From Astropecten irregularis (Eukaryota > Echinodermata > Asteroidea > Paxillosida > Astropectinidae): a stretch of DNA of 64,000 bases. The stretch lies in the NCBI GenBank assembly GCA_963971285.1, contig OZ020250.1, positions 21,914,783 through 21,978,782 on the forward strand, written 5' to 3'. Below, one piece after another: positions 14,101 to 20,970 of this stretch; within the stretch, counting starts at the first letter, position 1; each line of letters opens with the position of its first letter. A model generated the notes under the pieces. The model was given only the letters and a program-made list of their open reading frames with translations. It was not told the origin of the DNA and ran no database searches. The translations under genes and the position numbers were made by a program.

Positions 14101-17100
14101 AAGTATACAGACTCTTTGCAGAATTACACTTACTTCTGAAGAGATAAATGGCATTTTTTTTACCACAAACTAAACTTTGTCCTCCCAACTTTTAAATCTT
14201 TAAACATCCTCAAGATTTAATATGTCATTAAAACTATAACTCAATGACTCTCTCATTTTGGTTTGTCATTTTTGCTTGAATTTCAGATCACCCCTCTACC
14301 CGGATCCCATCCCTTAGTTGTTTTTATCAACCCCAAGAGCGGAGGTCGGCAGGGAGAACGCATCATGCGCAAATTCCAGTATCTCCTGAACCCCCGCCAG
14401 GTCTACGATCTTAGCAAAGGGGGACCCATGCCTGGGTAAGCATTAGAGAAGGCCTTCTTGTAGAGTGATTTGATTCTGGAGGGGCATGGGGTTAAGAATC
14501 CCACTCCTAGTTGGAAGTGGGCATTCTCCTGATGACAAACACAGCATGGTGCCCGAAACATTAAGTAGCCAGAACCAGCAAACTCTGAGTAACCAAGAGA
14601 GATTGTTGCTGGACATAACTGTGAAACTCTTCCTTGTGACACATTTGCAGACTTTACTTAGTAGCCTAGGTGTTAGTCTTATCCTCTACAGTGTTATTAC
14701 ATACTAGCTTTGAGTACCGGTATGTGAAGGGTTGGTGGTCACTGCTGCATCAGAGAAGAGTATTGTCAAAGTCTGGTAATGATTTTATCAAAGTCAAAGT
14801 CTGACGATGACTTTATTGATAGTACTGGTATCAGTTCCATCTACAAAAGTTCACTTGGGTGTCGTCAATATCTTATAATTGCGAAATAAATGCATGATTT
14901 AGAAAAAAATAAAATCTGAACTGCAAAAATTTAACATTCATTTTATATTCTTCCTAATAGTTGTCAGTAATCAGCAATTTGTACATTTTTCTGTTTTTAC
15001 CCACAGAATGAAATTCTACAAAGATGTAAAGAATTTCCGAGTGCTTTGTTGTGGAGGAGATGGTACGGTGGGCTGGGTGCTGGACTGCATCGGTAGGTAT
15101 ATGTAGGGATATCACTTGATTCATATTGCAGGGGCTGGCTTTGCAACTCGGGTGGCTTGTGGGGTGCTGTGGCCTAGTGGTTTTTTGGGGGGAGGTGTGG
15201 AAGGGGGGTGTCCCCCCTTCTTTGGTAGGGAGCTTTTTCAATTTTATTTTTTTTTTTTTTTAGGGAGCCCCGTAGATCCGCCACTGATCACATTGGTGCG
15301 ACAATAAACTGATACTTCTTTCTGATTGAGATCTGTTTGATAGTTTGTTTGTTTTTCTACTCTCAGATAAGTTGGGCTTTGAACCCCGTCCTCCCGTGGC
15401 CATCCTTCCTCTTGGTACTGGCAATGACCTGGCCAGATGTCTCAACTGGGGTGGAGGTAAGAACTGACAAACCGATACTCAAAAGAGAAAATCGAACTTA
15501 AAGAAATGGCGAAGAATTTAAAATAAACTCACTGCTGTTTTGTAGCAGAGGTTTACAATTAAAGGCTTCGGAAACAGAATCTGGCAAACATTTCAATCCG
15601 ATGAAGTTTGACGAGCTTGTAACAAACACTTTTGACCCCTTTAAATTTGTCAGGGTTTTATATTTTGACAGTGAAGAAATATGTGTGGCCTTTTTATTTG
15701 CAAGATGTAAATGTTGGGTATTTGTTTGTTGTTTATTTGTTTGTTTGTTTGTTTGTGTTGACAGGTTATGACGGAGGCAGCCTTACACGGGTCCTACACG
15801 ATATGCAGAGTGCCGAGAACACCTTCCTAGATCGATGGCACATTGAGTTCAGTACGACCAGTACTGATGAACAGGGTGATCCTGTACCATACAACATCAT
15901 CAATAACTACTTCTCTATCGGAGTGGTGAGTTAAATAAATGAGGATTTCTTTACTAACCTGTGTCAGGCCTTTCATTATATTCTTGTTGAAATGCTTGTA
16001 TTGAAGTGCTGTCAACTGCTCTTCAACCAAATATAATGTCCTGAAAAAAGGTATGTTTGCGGTGACACCATGTAATCTCTTCTGTTTAGATTGTGTGGTT
16101 CTGAGAAGAACTGGTGGTATTATCTCGACGTTCCGAACAGAGCACACTGTTCGGAACTTCGAGATAATACCACCGGTTCTTCTCAGAACCACACACTCTC
16201 ACAGAAGATATTACATGGTGTCATCGCAAACCTACCTTCTTTTAGTACTTTCACCATGCATAGCTTCAAGTCTTATTTATAATGACCTGAAACCTGTCAT
16301 ATACTAAGAGTTAGGAGGCCCTGATGTTTTTACTCTGGTATATCGAAGACCAGTAAGAAATAGTTCTACAATTCTCAAGTTAGCCAGTTCTGTTCAGAAT
16401 CACAGAAATATATGACAAGTGAAAATTGTGGCAAACTTTGGTGGAGGCAGAACCCAGACTAAAGAGCCCAGACTCCTCAACTTTTATGGACTCGCTGTAC
16501 CAGCTTAGTTGAAGTCCAAGTTTCCAAGCCTAAATTCAAAGGGGGATAGGGTTCATAAATGTGGCATTTGGTGGATACTTTGAAGTTTAAAGTCCCAAGC
16601 CAAAGCATCATAGGAGTGCTAAGGAGACGGGGATGCACCGTAGGGGGACTAAGGATTCAGGAATTCACATTGACATTTTTGTTCATCTCATCTCAGGATG
16701 CATCCATCGCTCATCGGTTCCACACCATGAGGGAGAAGCATCCTGAACGATTCAACAGCCGCATGAAGAACAAGCTGTGGTACTTTGAGTTTGGCACGTC
16801 AGAAACCTTCGCTGCCACCTGCAAGAACCTCCATGAGGACATTGACATCATGGTAAGACTTGAGAGAGGTCACAGAGCAACATCGAGAGCCTCATTACAA
16901 GAGGCACTTTACTCTGTCAATCAGTACCAGGCAGTTGTCAAGAAGATTTTCAGTTTGACATAATTTTCTTGAGCGATAGTAAGACACTGTCAGGACATTG
17001 TGATTTGTGCTACTGGCATGCCCTCTTGCATGCAGCTACCCAAAAAGTGGCTGCAAAATTTGCCTAATGTAACTAAGCATTAAAAGTTGTTGGCTGCTGA

Positions 17101-19918
17101 TGATGTGTTTGTGAAAGAATGATTTAGAAAGGAAAAGACTTGGAGAAAAGATCTCCGATATTTGAGGCAGGTAATAGAAATTTCAACCTTGTGATAAGAA
17201 AAGCAACTCCAACCTCTTTTTCTCTGGTCAACCATTCTCTGGTCAACAGTGCGACGGAGTCTCTCTGGATCTGGCCAACGGACCCTCCCTGGAAGGCATC
17301 GCCGTCCTGAACATCCCCAGCATCTACGGTGGCTCCAACCTGTGGGGCGACACGCCCAGCGGCAAGAAGCGCAAGAAGCTAGCCAAGAAGGCTCAGAAGA
17401 GACGAGAGAGTGAAGGTCACTCGGCAGTCAGTGCTAACCAGTCCGTGGATCTCACCTTGGCCAAGCAGTGTGAGTAATCTTCCCTTGCAGTCTTGGACTA
17501 AGGCTTGCACTAATAGCCATGTTGAGTTGATATCCTGCATCCTGGAGGGTATTCGATATCAATTTCTTATCGGACAAAGGTTTTTGTTCGATGGCTGGAA
17601 ACCACTCATTGTAGGTTTTTGCTGAAATGAGATGTTTGATGGCTCTGCGGGGCTGAGGATAGGGAAGTGATATTCCTCCTGAAGGAAGGCAAGTCACAGG
17701 ACCTGGACAAAAATAACGGGTGAACTATTTCAAATCTTAGGGAAAAGCTATAAGAATAGTTCTTTGTTTTACATTTAAGAACATATAGCCAGAGAGAGAT
17801 TGTGTAGGCAAAACTGGCTGAAAGCCAAGTTTAACGTTGGAACATTTTCATCAAATAACCACAAGGGAACATTTTGATGAGAAGAACTAACTTGGAAAAT
17901 CCACTAGAACATTTACTATGAAAATGTCAAGGTATGCTATCTGGCCTACATTTTGAGAATCATCTTGATGCAAAGCCCAGTTTTCATCTATCAAATTATC
18001 ATATGAAGATAACAAGATGTCCAGAGGCTTCCAGCTCAGATGCAGTAACATTATCCTCCCTGAAACGTGATCAAAATTGGATAATAATGCCAAAATAAAC
18101 ATTGCAGCCAAAGCTGTACAGTATTTCCTGCAGCGTAATGAACGGAGCTCCCAATATGGTTTGACTTCTGGTGTTATAAACTCAGAAACTGGAGAGCATT
18201 GCCTGTTTGGGGTGAAAGCTAGGTCAATCAGTAGCAAGTCCTTGCTGCATTTATTTCATCAATTCGATCGCGGTCAGAGTGAACGTATTGATCAGGACGA
18301 GTCAGCATTAGCGGGCAGCTCTTGGCCATGGGAAGGAATTACCATAAGGTCAATGGATCTAGCACAGATCTGAAGAGGGACAAATGGCTCCCCTTAACTC
18401 CTTCATGATTCCATGGGTGACTTGAAGACTGCCGACCTACGCTGTCATTGCTTGTTTCTGACGAGCTACATTTTACTATGTCAAGTTTTATTTTAAGATT
18501 TTAAGGAGGGGGGGGGGGGTGTAATCAGATCATAGTTGTTTTTGTTTTGGAGATGGGGTTGCTCCTTGCTGATACAATATGAATGTCAGTTCAATATCAG
18601 TCTCGACTCATCCCCCCCCACCAAACCCCACAGCCCCACCCCCAACAAATCAACCTTTCCACCTTTGATTCCCTCCTCGCAAATATTCATTTATTTTATT
18701 CCGTCACCCCTGACGTATGAAAGGTCGTTGTCCTGTTGAATCTTCACCTGTTTATAGATTTTACCACCTTGAAGGATGCTATTGATCGGAGAGGGACATT
18801 GTCTAACGAACCCTTCATGTGGAAAATGTGCAAGAGAGCCTTGAATCAAGGAACATGATTGTGTGCCGTGAACTGCGAAAGATCCATGATGGATTGCATA
18901 TAGTCTTGATTCAAGACTGTTTTATTTCCTTCAGATCTCCAAACTTTCTGCCCTTTGTCAATTTCCAATCCACCTGGAGATGACAGTGGAGGTCATTTAA
19001 GTGGAAATTTTTCTTTTATTGAAGAATGTCATCTGTTTTATCTGATTGTTTTTTCGATCGTTTTTTTGCAGCTATCGGTGATAAACTGATTGAGGTCATT
19101 GGCCTGGAGAGCGCCCTACACGCTGGTCAGGTCAAGGCTGGAATCCGCTCCTCCGGTCGGAGATTGGCTCAGTGCTCCACGGTAACCATCCGCATCTTGA
19201 AGCGATTCCCAATGCAGATTGACGGGGAACCATGGCTGCAGCCACCGTGCACTGTAAGATTCTTGATGTTTTCGTTGTCGTGGTAGTTTTCCTTGGGCCT
19301 TTTCAAATCAAATTGCCAAAACCCCAGGAATATGTAGGGGGCAGTCTTAAGGAGGCCCAGGGCAGCCAACACGTTTTCAGAAACCTACCCTGGGGCAAGC
19401 TGGGGCATGAATGTTTCGAGTTCTGCTCAAGTCACTCTAGACTTTTTTCACTCTCTGGGGCAACTCCTGGGATGTATTATACTGTACTACCTTGGAAAAT
19501 CTTGCCCTTGATCTGTAGCATGGACGACTTTGCCCAGGGATGGCCAAAAGGCCTTGTGTAAAACGTCACACATTCTAATCCTACACTCAAATTTTGTCTG
19601 GATCTGTGCTTTACATCATAGAAGATCAGTCAGTTTGGTGCAGTGGTCATCCATCTCAAGGGTCCCTGGTTCTAATCCCATCCAGGGCACTGTGTAGATT
19701 GGGTTGAGAGTCCCCATCAGATCTTGTGGGTTTTCCTTAGATCGGGATGATATTTAAGATTCAAATTATTAACTCTTCTTTTGTAGATTGCAATCACCCA
19801 CAAGAATAGCACCCCGATGCTGATCGGTCCCCCACCCAAGAAGAGTTTCCCAGGCCTACGCAATCTCTTCTCACGACCGAGCATATCAGAAGAAGATCCA
19901 AGTGACATACGCATCTAA
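2146..19918 (+). CDS. DGKB: Type I diacylglycerol kinase (DGKA/B/G group), 3' seventeen coding exons
   Basis: The enzyme phosphorylates diacylglycerol to phosphatidic acid, switching off DAG signalling at membranes; type I members are calcium-regulated. Joining 2146-2195, 2876-2950, 3350-3469, 4450-4567, 5227-5315, 9320-9433, 10972-11070, 12679-12738, 13604-13720, 14287-14435, 15007-15092, 15367-15456, 15765-15925, 16697-16852, 17250-17469, 19072-19253 and 19787-19918 gives one open frame of 671 residues with GT..AG at every intron. Approximate fragment positions: EF loops 6-17 and 51-62, C1a 89-138, C1b 154-201, linker 202-280, catalytic domain from 281 (GGDGT at 346-350, PLGTGNDL at 373-380), accessory domain to about 640. 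Mammalian DGKB is about 800 residues, so roughly 130-150 N-terminal residues (recoverin homology) lie upstream. DGKA, B and G are vertebrate duplicates; the symbol here stands for the group, with the C-terminus most like DGKB. Confidence 0.96.
2270..2454. mobile_element. MITE-like element with AGAGGTTATTCAC ends
   Basis: The left end (about 2271-2285, ATAGAGGTTATTCAC) is matched in reverse complement by the right end (about 2438-2453, GTGAAAAACCTCCTAT). There is no coding capacity. It sits in the intron between the two halves of EF-hand 1. Boundaries are approximate and the inverted match is imperfect. Confidence 0.4.
2876..2950 (+). CDS. DGKB: DGK exon 2: helix between the EF-hands
   Basis: The acceptor is TTCAACAG and the donor GTAAGA. 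The exon is 25 codons in phase 0, beginning [19 protein letters not shown] at its first position is the last calcium ligand of EF-hand 1. The [11 protein letters not shown] segment is a hallmark of type I DGKs. Confidence 0.95.
3350..3469 (+). CDS. DGKB: DGK exon 3: EF-hand 2
   Basis: The acceptor is CCTCTCAG and the donor GTAAGT; 40 codons in phase 0. The loop is [12 protein letters not shown], with D, D, D, S and E in calcium-binding positions, followed by [19 protein letters not shown], which is near-identical to vertebrate type I DGKs. With exon 1 it gives two apparently functional EF-hands, so calcium activation is expected. Confidence 0.96.
3470..4449 (+). other. DGK intron, no other gene
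   Basis: This is intron sequence between EF-hand 2 and C1a. The open frame at 3474-3848 has no recognisable domain and lies wholly in the intron. A degenerate hammerhead-like repeat (4296-4347) is described separately; the rest is AT-rich single-copy-looking DNA. Confidence 0.6.
4296..4347 (+). repeat. Degenerate hammerhead-like repeat
   Basis: GGGCTT (4298-4303) can pair with AAGCCC (4342-4347). Between them lie TTGAGGAAG, a short stem around TTCCTGCTAGGA, and AAAACATC. This resembles the hammerhead layout stem I, CUGANGA, stem II, GAAA, UH, with substitutions in both core boxes (TTGAGGA, AAAAC). It resembles the copy at 29017-29062, which shares TCCTGCTAGGATC. Confidence 0.4.
4450..4567 (+). 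CDS. DGKB: DGK exon 4: first half of C1a
   Basis: The acceptor is TGCACAG and the donor GTGAGT, directly after GT-1 phase base T. It encodes [20 protein letters not shown] and then CNLC and CTF/C, the first zinc ligands of C1a (His, CxxC). It ends one base into the F of the CTFC motif. The segment is nearly identical to vertebrate DGKB ([17 protein letters not shown]). Confidence 0.96.
4621..5107. repeat. 22-bp minisatellite, about 22 units, inside the C1a intron
   Basis: The unit is GATGCCGGACTGAACCTCAGG plus G (22 bp). I count about 22 units. The first two and the last are most diverged; internal variants are GTCAG, GCCTG, GTCGG, ATCAG and GCCAG at one spot, and one unit carries a 6-bp insertion (CTCAGCTCAGGG). 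The unit length is not a multiple of three and the array lies between a good donor (4568) and acceptor (5226), so it is intronic and non-coding. Confidence 0.95.
5227..5315 (+). CDS. DGKB: DGK exon 5: second half of C1a
   Basis: The acceptor is TTTGCAG and the donor GTAAGT. Joined to exon 4 it reads [20 protein letters not shown], supplying the remaining C1 zinc ligands (C, C, H, C, C), followed by [12 protein letters not shown]. The spacing CxxC-x4-H-x2-C-x7-C is the C1 consensus. Confidence 0.95.
6391..6430. repeat. Poly-T followed by poly-G tract
   Basis: About 28 T residues are followed by about 11 G residues, in the intron between C1a and C1b. Such tracts are prone to length error in sequencing, so the exact length should not be trusted. 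Confidence 0.85.
7700..7980. mobile_element. Nested MITE-like elements
   Basis: An outer element opens with GGGGTCGATTTCACCAAAC (7702-7720), the same end type as the elements at 37145 and 44110. Inside it, 7807-7822 (TAATGGGAGACTTT) is inverted at 7944-7959 (AAAGTCTCCCATTA), defining a second element of about 150 bp with no coding capacity. The right end of the outer element is unclear. Confidence 0.5.
9320..9433 (+). CDS. DGKB: DGK exon 6: first half of C1b
   Basis: The acceptor is TTCCTGCAG and the donor GTGAGT; 38 codons in phase 0. It reads [18 protein letters not shown], then [20 protein letters not shown]. Compared with the vertebrate segment KCYQGLTGLHC, the loop is one residue shorter. 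The zinc ligands are retained. Confidence 0.95.
9434..10971 (+). other. DGK intron, nothing recognisable
   Basis: AT-rich intron splitting the C1b domain. I see no exon, no clear inverted repeat and no RNA gene. Confidence 0.55.
10972..11070 (+). CDS. DGKB: DGK exon 7: second half of C1b and start of linker
   Basis: The acceptor is TACATCAG and the donor GTGAGT; 33 codons in phase 0. It reads [20 protein letters not shown] and then [24 protein letters not shown] supplies the last H and C zinc ligands. HILPPT.ICP is a conserved type I DGK signature before the variable linker. Confidence 0.96.
11990..12670 (+). other. Strongly pyrimidine-rich intron segment
   Basis: This roughly 680-bp stretch is dominated by C and T on the + strand, with repeated TCCCTC, CTGTCTGTCTGT and CTTCC words. 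The strand bias removes purine-rich stop codons and so creates a long open frame (12111-12731) that reads as low-complexity S/L/P/H protein. It directly precedes exon 8 and behaves like an extended polypyrimidine tract. Confidence 0.7.
12679..12738 (+). CDS. DGKB: DGK exon 8: 20-codon linker exon, probable cassette
   Basis: The acceptor is CAATCTCAG after a very pyrimidine-rich stretch, and the donor is GTAAGC. It reads [20 protein letters not shown], in phase 0 at both ends, so including or skipping it keeps the frame. The serine/basic composition suits the C1-to-catalytic linker, which varies among DGK isoforms. There is no strong homology, so splice signals and phase carry the call. Confidence 0.6.
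13604..13720 (+). CDS. DGKB: DGK exon 9: linker ending in the GQGLQ motif
   Basis: The acceptor is ATTCACCAG and the donor GTAGGT; 39 codons in phase 0. It starts [19 protein letters not shown] and ends [13 protein letters not shown]. The end matches DGKB (NSVTVDGQGLQ), immediately before the catalytic domain. The acidic and serine-rich start is typical of a disordered linker. Confidence 0.9.
13736..13995 (+). mobile_element. SINE-like element
   Basis: The sequence opens with a B-box-like GGGTTTGAGCCC (13738-13749), continues with GGGTTTTTCTCCGGGTTTTCC (13804-13824), and ends in a TTATAAATG...ATTATTATTAATTATT tail. This order (tRNA-like head, body, simple AT tail) suggests a tRNA-derived SINE, 5'-truncated. 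It shares the TGGGTTTTCC body word with the SINE at 19629. Confidence 0.5.
14287..14435 (+). CDS. DGKB: DGK exon 10: start of catalytic domain
   Basis: The acceptor is AATTTCAG and the donor GTAAGC. It reads [20 protein letters not shown], then [20 protein letters not shown] and DLSKGGPMP plus a split [10 protein letters not shown] and [13 protein letters not shown] are conserved across DGK catalytic domains (lipid kinase fold). Confidence 0.97.
14521..14566 (+). repeat. Degenerate hammerhead-like repeat
   Basis: TCTC precedes CTGATGA (14529-14535). After an 18-base spacer containing GCATGGTGCC comes CGAAACATT. The spacing of CTGATGA and GAAA fits a hammerhead core, but the spacer does not form a good stem II and no closing stem I is seen. 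It lies in the DGK intron 14436-15006. Confidence 0.3.
15007..15092 (+). CDS. DGKB: DGK exon 11: GGDGT nucleotide-binding motif
   Basis: The acceptor is ACCCACAG and the donor GTAGGT. It reads [20 protein letters not shown] and then VGWVLDCI. The glycine-rich GGDGT(V)G loop is the ATP-binding and catalytic signature of DGKs. The exon starts and ends inside codons that the neighbouring exons complete (G and D). Confidence 0.97.
15093..15366 (+). other. Short DGK intron with G-rich and poly-T repeat text
   Basis: It contains a G-rich stretch (15178-15225) with GGGGGGTGTCCCCCC, a perfect 6-bp palindromic arm, then a poly-T (15245-15262). This resembles a fragment of a dispersed repeat, but I cannot name a family. 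Confidence 0.4.
15367..15456 (+). CDS. DGKB: DGK exon 12: [10 protein letters not shown] motif
   Basis: The acceptor is CTCTCAG and the donor GTAAGA. It reads [20 protein letters not shown] and then LARCLNWGG, with split D and G at its ends. [10 protein letters not shown] is the second universal DGK catalytic signature. Confidence 0.97.
15765..15925 (+). CDS. DGKB: DGK exon 13: catalytic to accessory domain
   Basis: The acceptor is GTTGACAG after a (GTTT)n run and the donor is GTGAGT. It reads [40 protein letters not shown] and [17 protein letters not shown] and [12 protein letters not shown] (completed by exon 14) are diagnostic of DGK accessory domains. Confidence 0.97.
15960..16300. mobile_element. 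Foldback (long inverted-repeat) element
   Basis: The core arms 16050-16140 and 16147-16236 are near-perfect reverse complements, about 90 bases each, around a 6-base centre (AGCACA). Weaker complementarity (TCAGG..CATTATA) extends outward to about 15963 and 16296. It has no protein coding capacity and lies in the intron after exon 13. Frames 15827-16192, 16053-16307 and 16091-16282 are by-products of the palindrome. Confidence 0.85.
16697..16852 (+). CDS. DGKB: DGK exon 14: accessory domain
   Basis: The acceptor is TCATCTCAG and the donor GTAAGA; 52 codons in phase 0. It reads [20 protein letters not shown], then [20 protein letters not shown] and [12 protein letters not shown]. This is one of the most conserved type I DGK segments ([19 protein letters not shown]). 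Confidence 0.97.
17250..17469 (+). CDS. DGKB: DGK exon 15: accessory domain with polybasic insert
   Basis: The acceptor is GGTCAACAG and the donor GTGAGT. It begins [20 protein letters not shown], then [15 protein letters not shown] lysine/arginine cluster follows ([14 protein letters not shown], fragment residues 533-546), then a serine-rich stretch. Vertebrate DGKB has a basic cluster at the same place (KKRRSHRR), so this is a conserved kind of insertion that could serve membrane or nuclear targeting; that role is inference. Confidence 0.96.
17470..19071 (+). other. 1.6-kb DGK intron, no exon
   Basis: It contains a G10 run at about 18508-18519 and a C/A-rich segment at 18610-18660. I see no recognisable gene or element in the rest. 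Confidence 0.55.
19072..19253 (+). CDS. DGKB: DGK exon 16: accessory domain C-terminal part
   Basis: The acceptor is TTTTTTGCAG and the donor GTAAGA. It reads [40 protein letters not shown] and [35 protein letters not shown] and [11 protein letters not shown] are diagnostic of DGKs. Part of this exon is echoed at 22979-23003 (see findings). Confidence 0.97.
19629..19765 (+). mobile_element. tRNA-derived SINE in the last DGK intron
   Basis: A Pol III A-box-like TGGTGCAGTGGTCA (19637-19650) and B-box-like GGTTCTAATCCCA (19668-19680) are about 30 bases apart, followed by GGGCAC...GATTGGGTTGAGAGTCC and TGGGTTTTCCT. This is the layout of a tRNA-headed SINE. It ends just before the final exon acceptor. 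Confidence 0.65.
19787..19918 (+). CDS. DGKB: DGK final coding exon 17 with TAA stop
   Basis: The acceptor is TTTTGTAG. It begins [20 protein letters not shown] and goes on [12 protein letters not shown], ending EEDPSDIRI and TAA. ITHKN..PML.GPPPK matches the vertebrate DGKB C-terminus (ITHKNQAPMLMGPPPK); the last 20 or so residues are lineage-specific. Confidence 0.95.
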   Translation: MAITHKNSTPMLIGPPPKKSFPGLRNLFSRPSISEEDPSDIRI

Positions 19919-20690
19919 CAATGACGATGACGCACTCAAGAAAGGACTGATGATGAATGAAGATGTGACAGAACGTGAAGTTGACAACAGAGACACAGCA
20001 GGATAGACTCGAGTACCATTTACAGTCTGCCTACAATAGCAAGACTGCCGTAAGATAAAATGTAACAATGTATAAAATGTGTTTTAAAACAGAGACCCTG
20101 TATCATGGGTCAAATTTTCACCAGCAACTGCTAAACAATGCACAAGACCGTTGCCAAGCATGCGGGTTACCAGCCAAAGTTGTGCATCAGATATCATCAG
20201 CTCTTGGCTGGTAGCCCGTCAAGGAATATTGCATATCAGATAATGCTGATTGCTTGGCAGACGTCTTCAGTGTAGTTCTAAGGGACTCAGGTGAAGGGTT
20301 ATATGGTGGGTCGGGGGTATTTTTAAACATGCCTATGACTGATAAATGCACAACAACAACAACAACAACAACAATTGACCAGCTCAACCGAAAATGATAC
20401 TACGGACTAATTTTATATATATAAGGACTATTTTTTATGGTTTGCATTCTAAAGTTTTTCAATTTACGTAGCCTTATTGATCTTGTAAACGAGAGGAGTG
20501 GAGATGATATATATGTACCTTATAAAAAAATGCAGTTTCAGAAGCCTCGATATAAATATTCAGAGTTTGTGGGCCGACCTCCAATTTCAATATTTTCCTA
20601 CCCCCGATGATATTGTCTAAAGGTTTTTTTTTTTTTGTTCACTCACTCTAAAGGTTACTAATTGTACATGCCTGGTTTCTAGGGCAGCAT
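19919..20690 (+). other. DGK 3' UTR, proximal part
   Basis: Sequence after the stop with no further open frame of interest. It holds the hairpin at 20163-20218 and a (CAA)n run at 20349-20373. No AATAAA is seen before about 20879, so the cleavage site is undetermined. Confidence 0.6.
20163..20218 (+). other. Stem-loop in DGK 3' UTR
   Basis: CGGGTTACCAGCCAA (20163-20177) pairs with TTGGCTGGTAGCCCG (20204-20218): 15 consecutive pairs, one of them G-U, around a 26-base loop. It lies about 245 bases after the stop codon. Confidence 0.8.
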
Positions 20691-20692
20691 AC

Positions 20693-20970
20693 TATGGGCG
20701 TTTACGAAACGGAGGCTCAGGCTCAGGCTCCAGCTCTGACATCCATGTGCTGAAAACATAGGTTGTGGTTTTTCAATGAAGCTGAAGCTCTGTTATCCTT
20801 TTCAAACTAGAGAATCTACTTCAGAACTGCAGCCAAAAGCCTCTATTTGGATACCCGTTATTTCAGAATGGATTCACAAAATAAAGCCAGAGCCCGAGAC
20901 CATGGAGGAAGAAATAGACTTCCTCCATGCTGAGACGGAGCCTGAGCCTCCGTTTCATAAATGCTCATAA
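20693..20970 (+). mobile_element. MITE with 32-bp terminal inverted repeats
   Basis: The left end TATGGGCGTTTACGAAACGG.. (continuing AGGCTCAGGCTC) is inverted at the right end (GAGCCTGAGCCTCCGTTTCA, then TAAATGCTCATAA), about 29 of 32 bases matching. An internal palindrome is CATGGAGGAAG...CTTCCTCCATG. It carries an AATAAA at 20879-20884. A diverged internal copy lies at 42830-43018. It has no transposase, so it is non-autonomous. Confidence 0.8.

Noticed and set aside
16559..16963. Open frame of 134 codons taken as one exon
   Set aside because: Only 16697-16852 is conserved and bounded by splice sites; the rest is flanking intron read-through.
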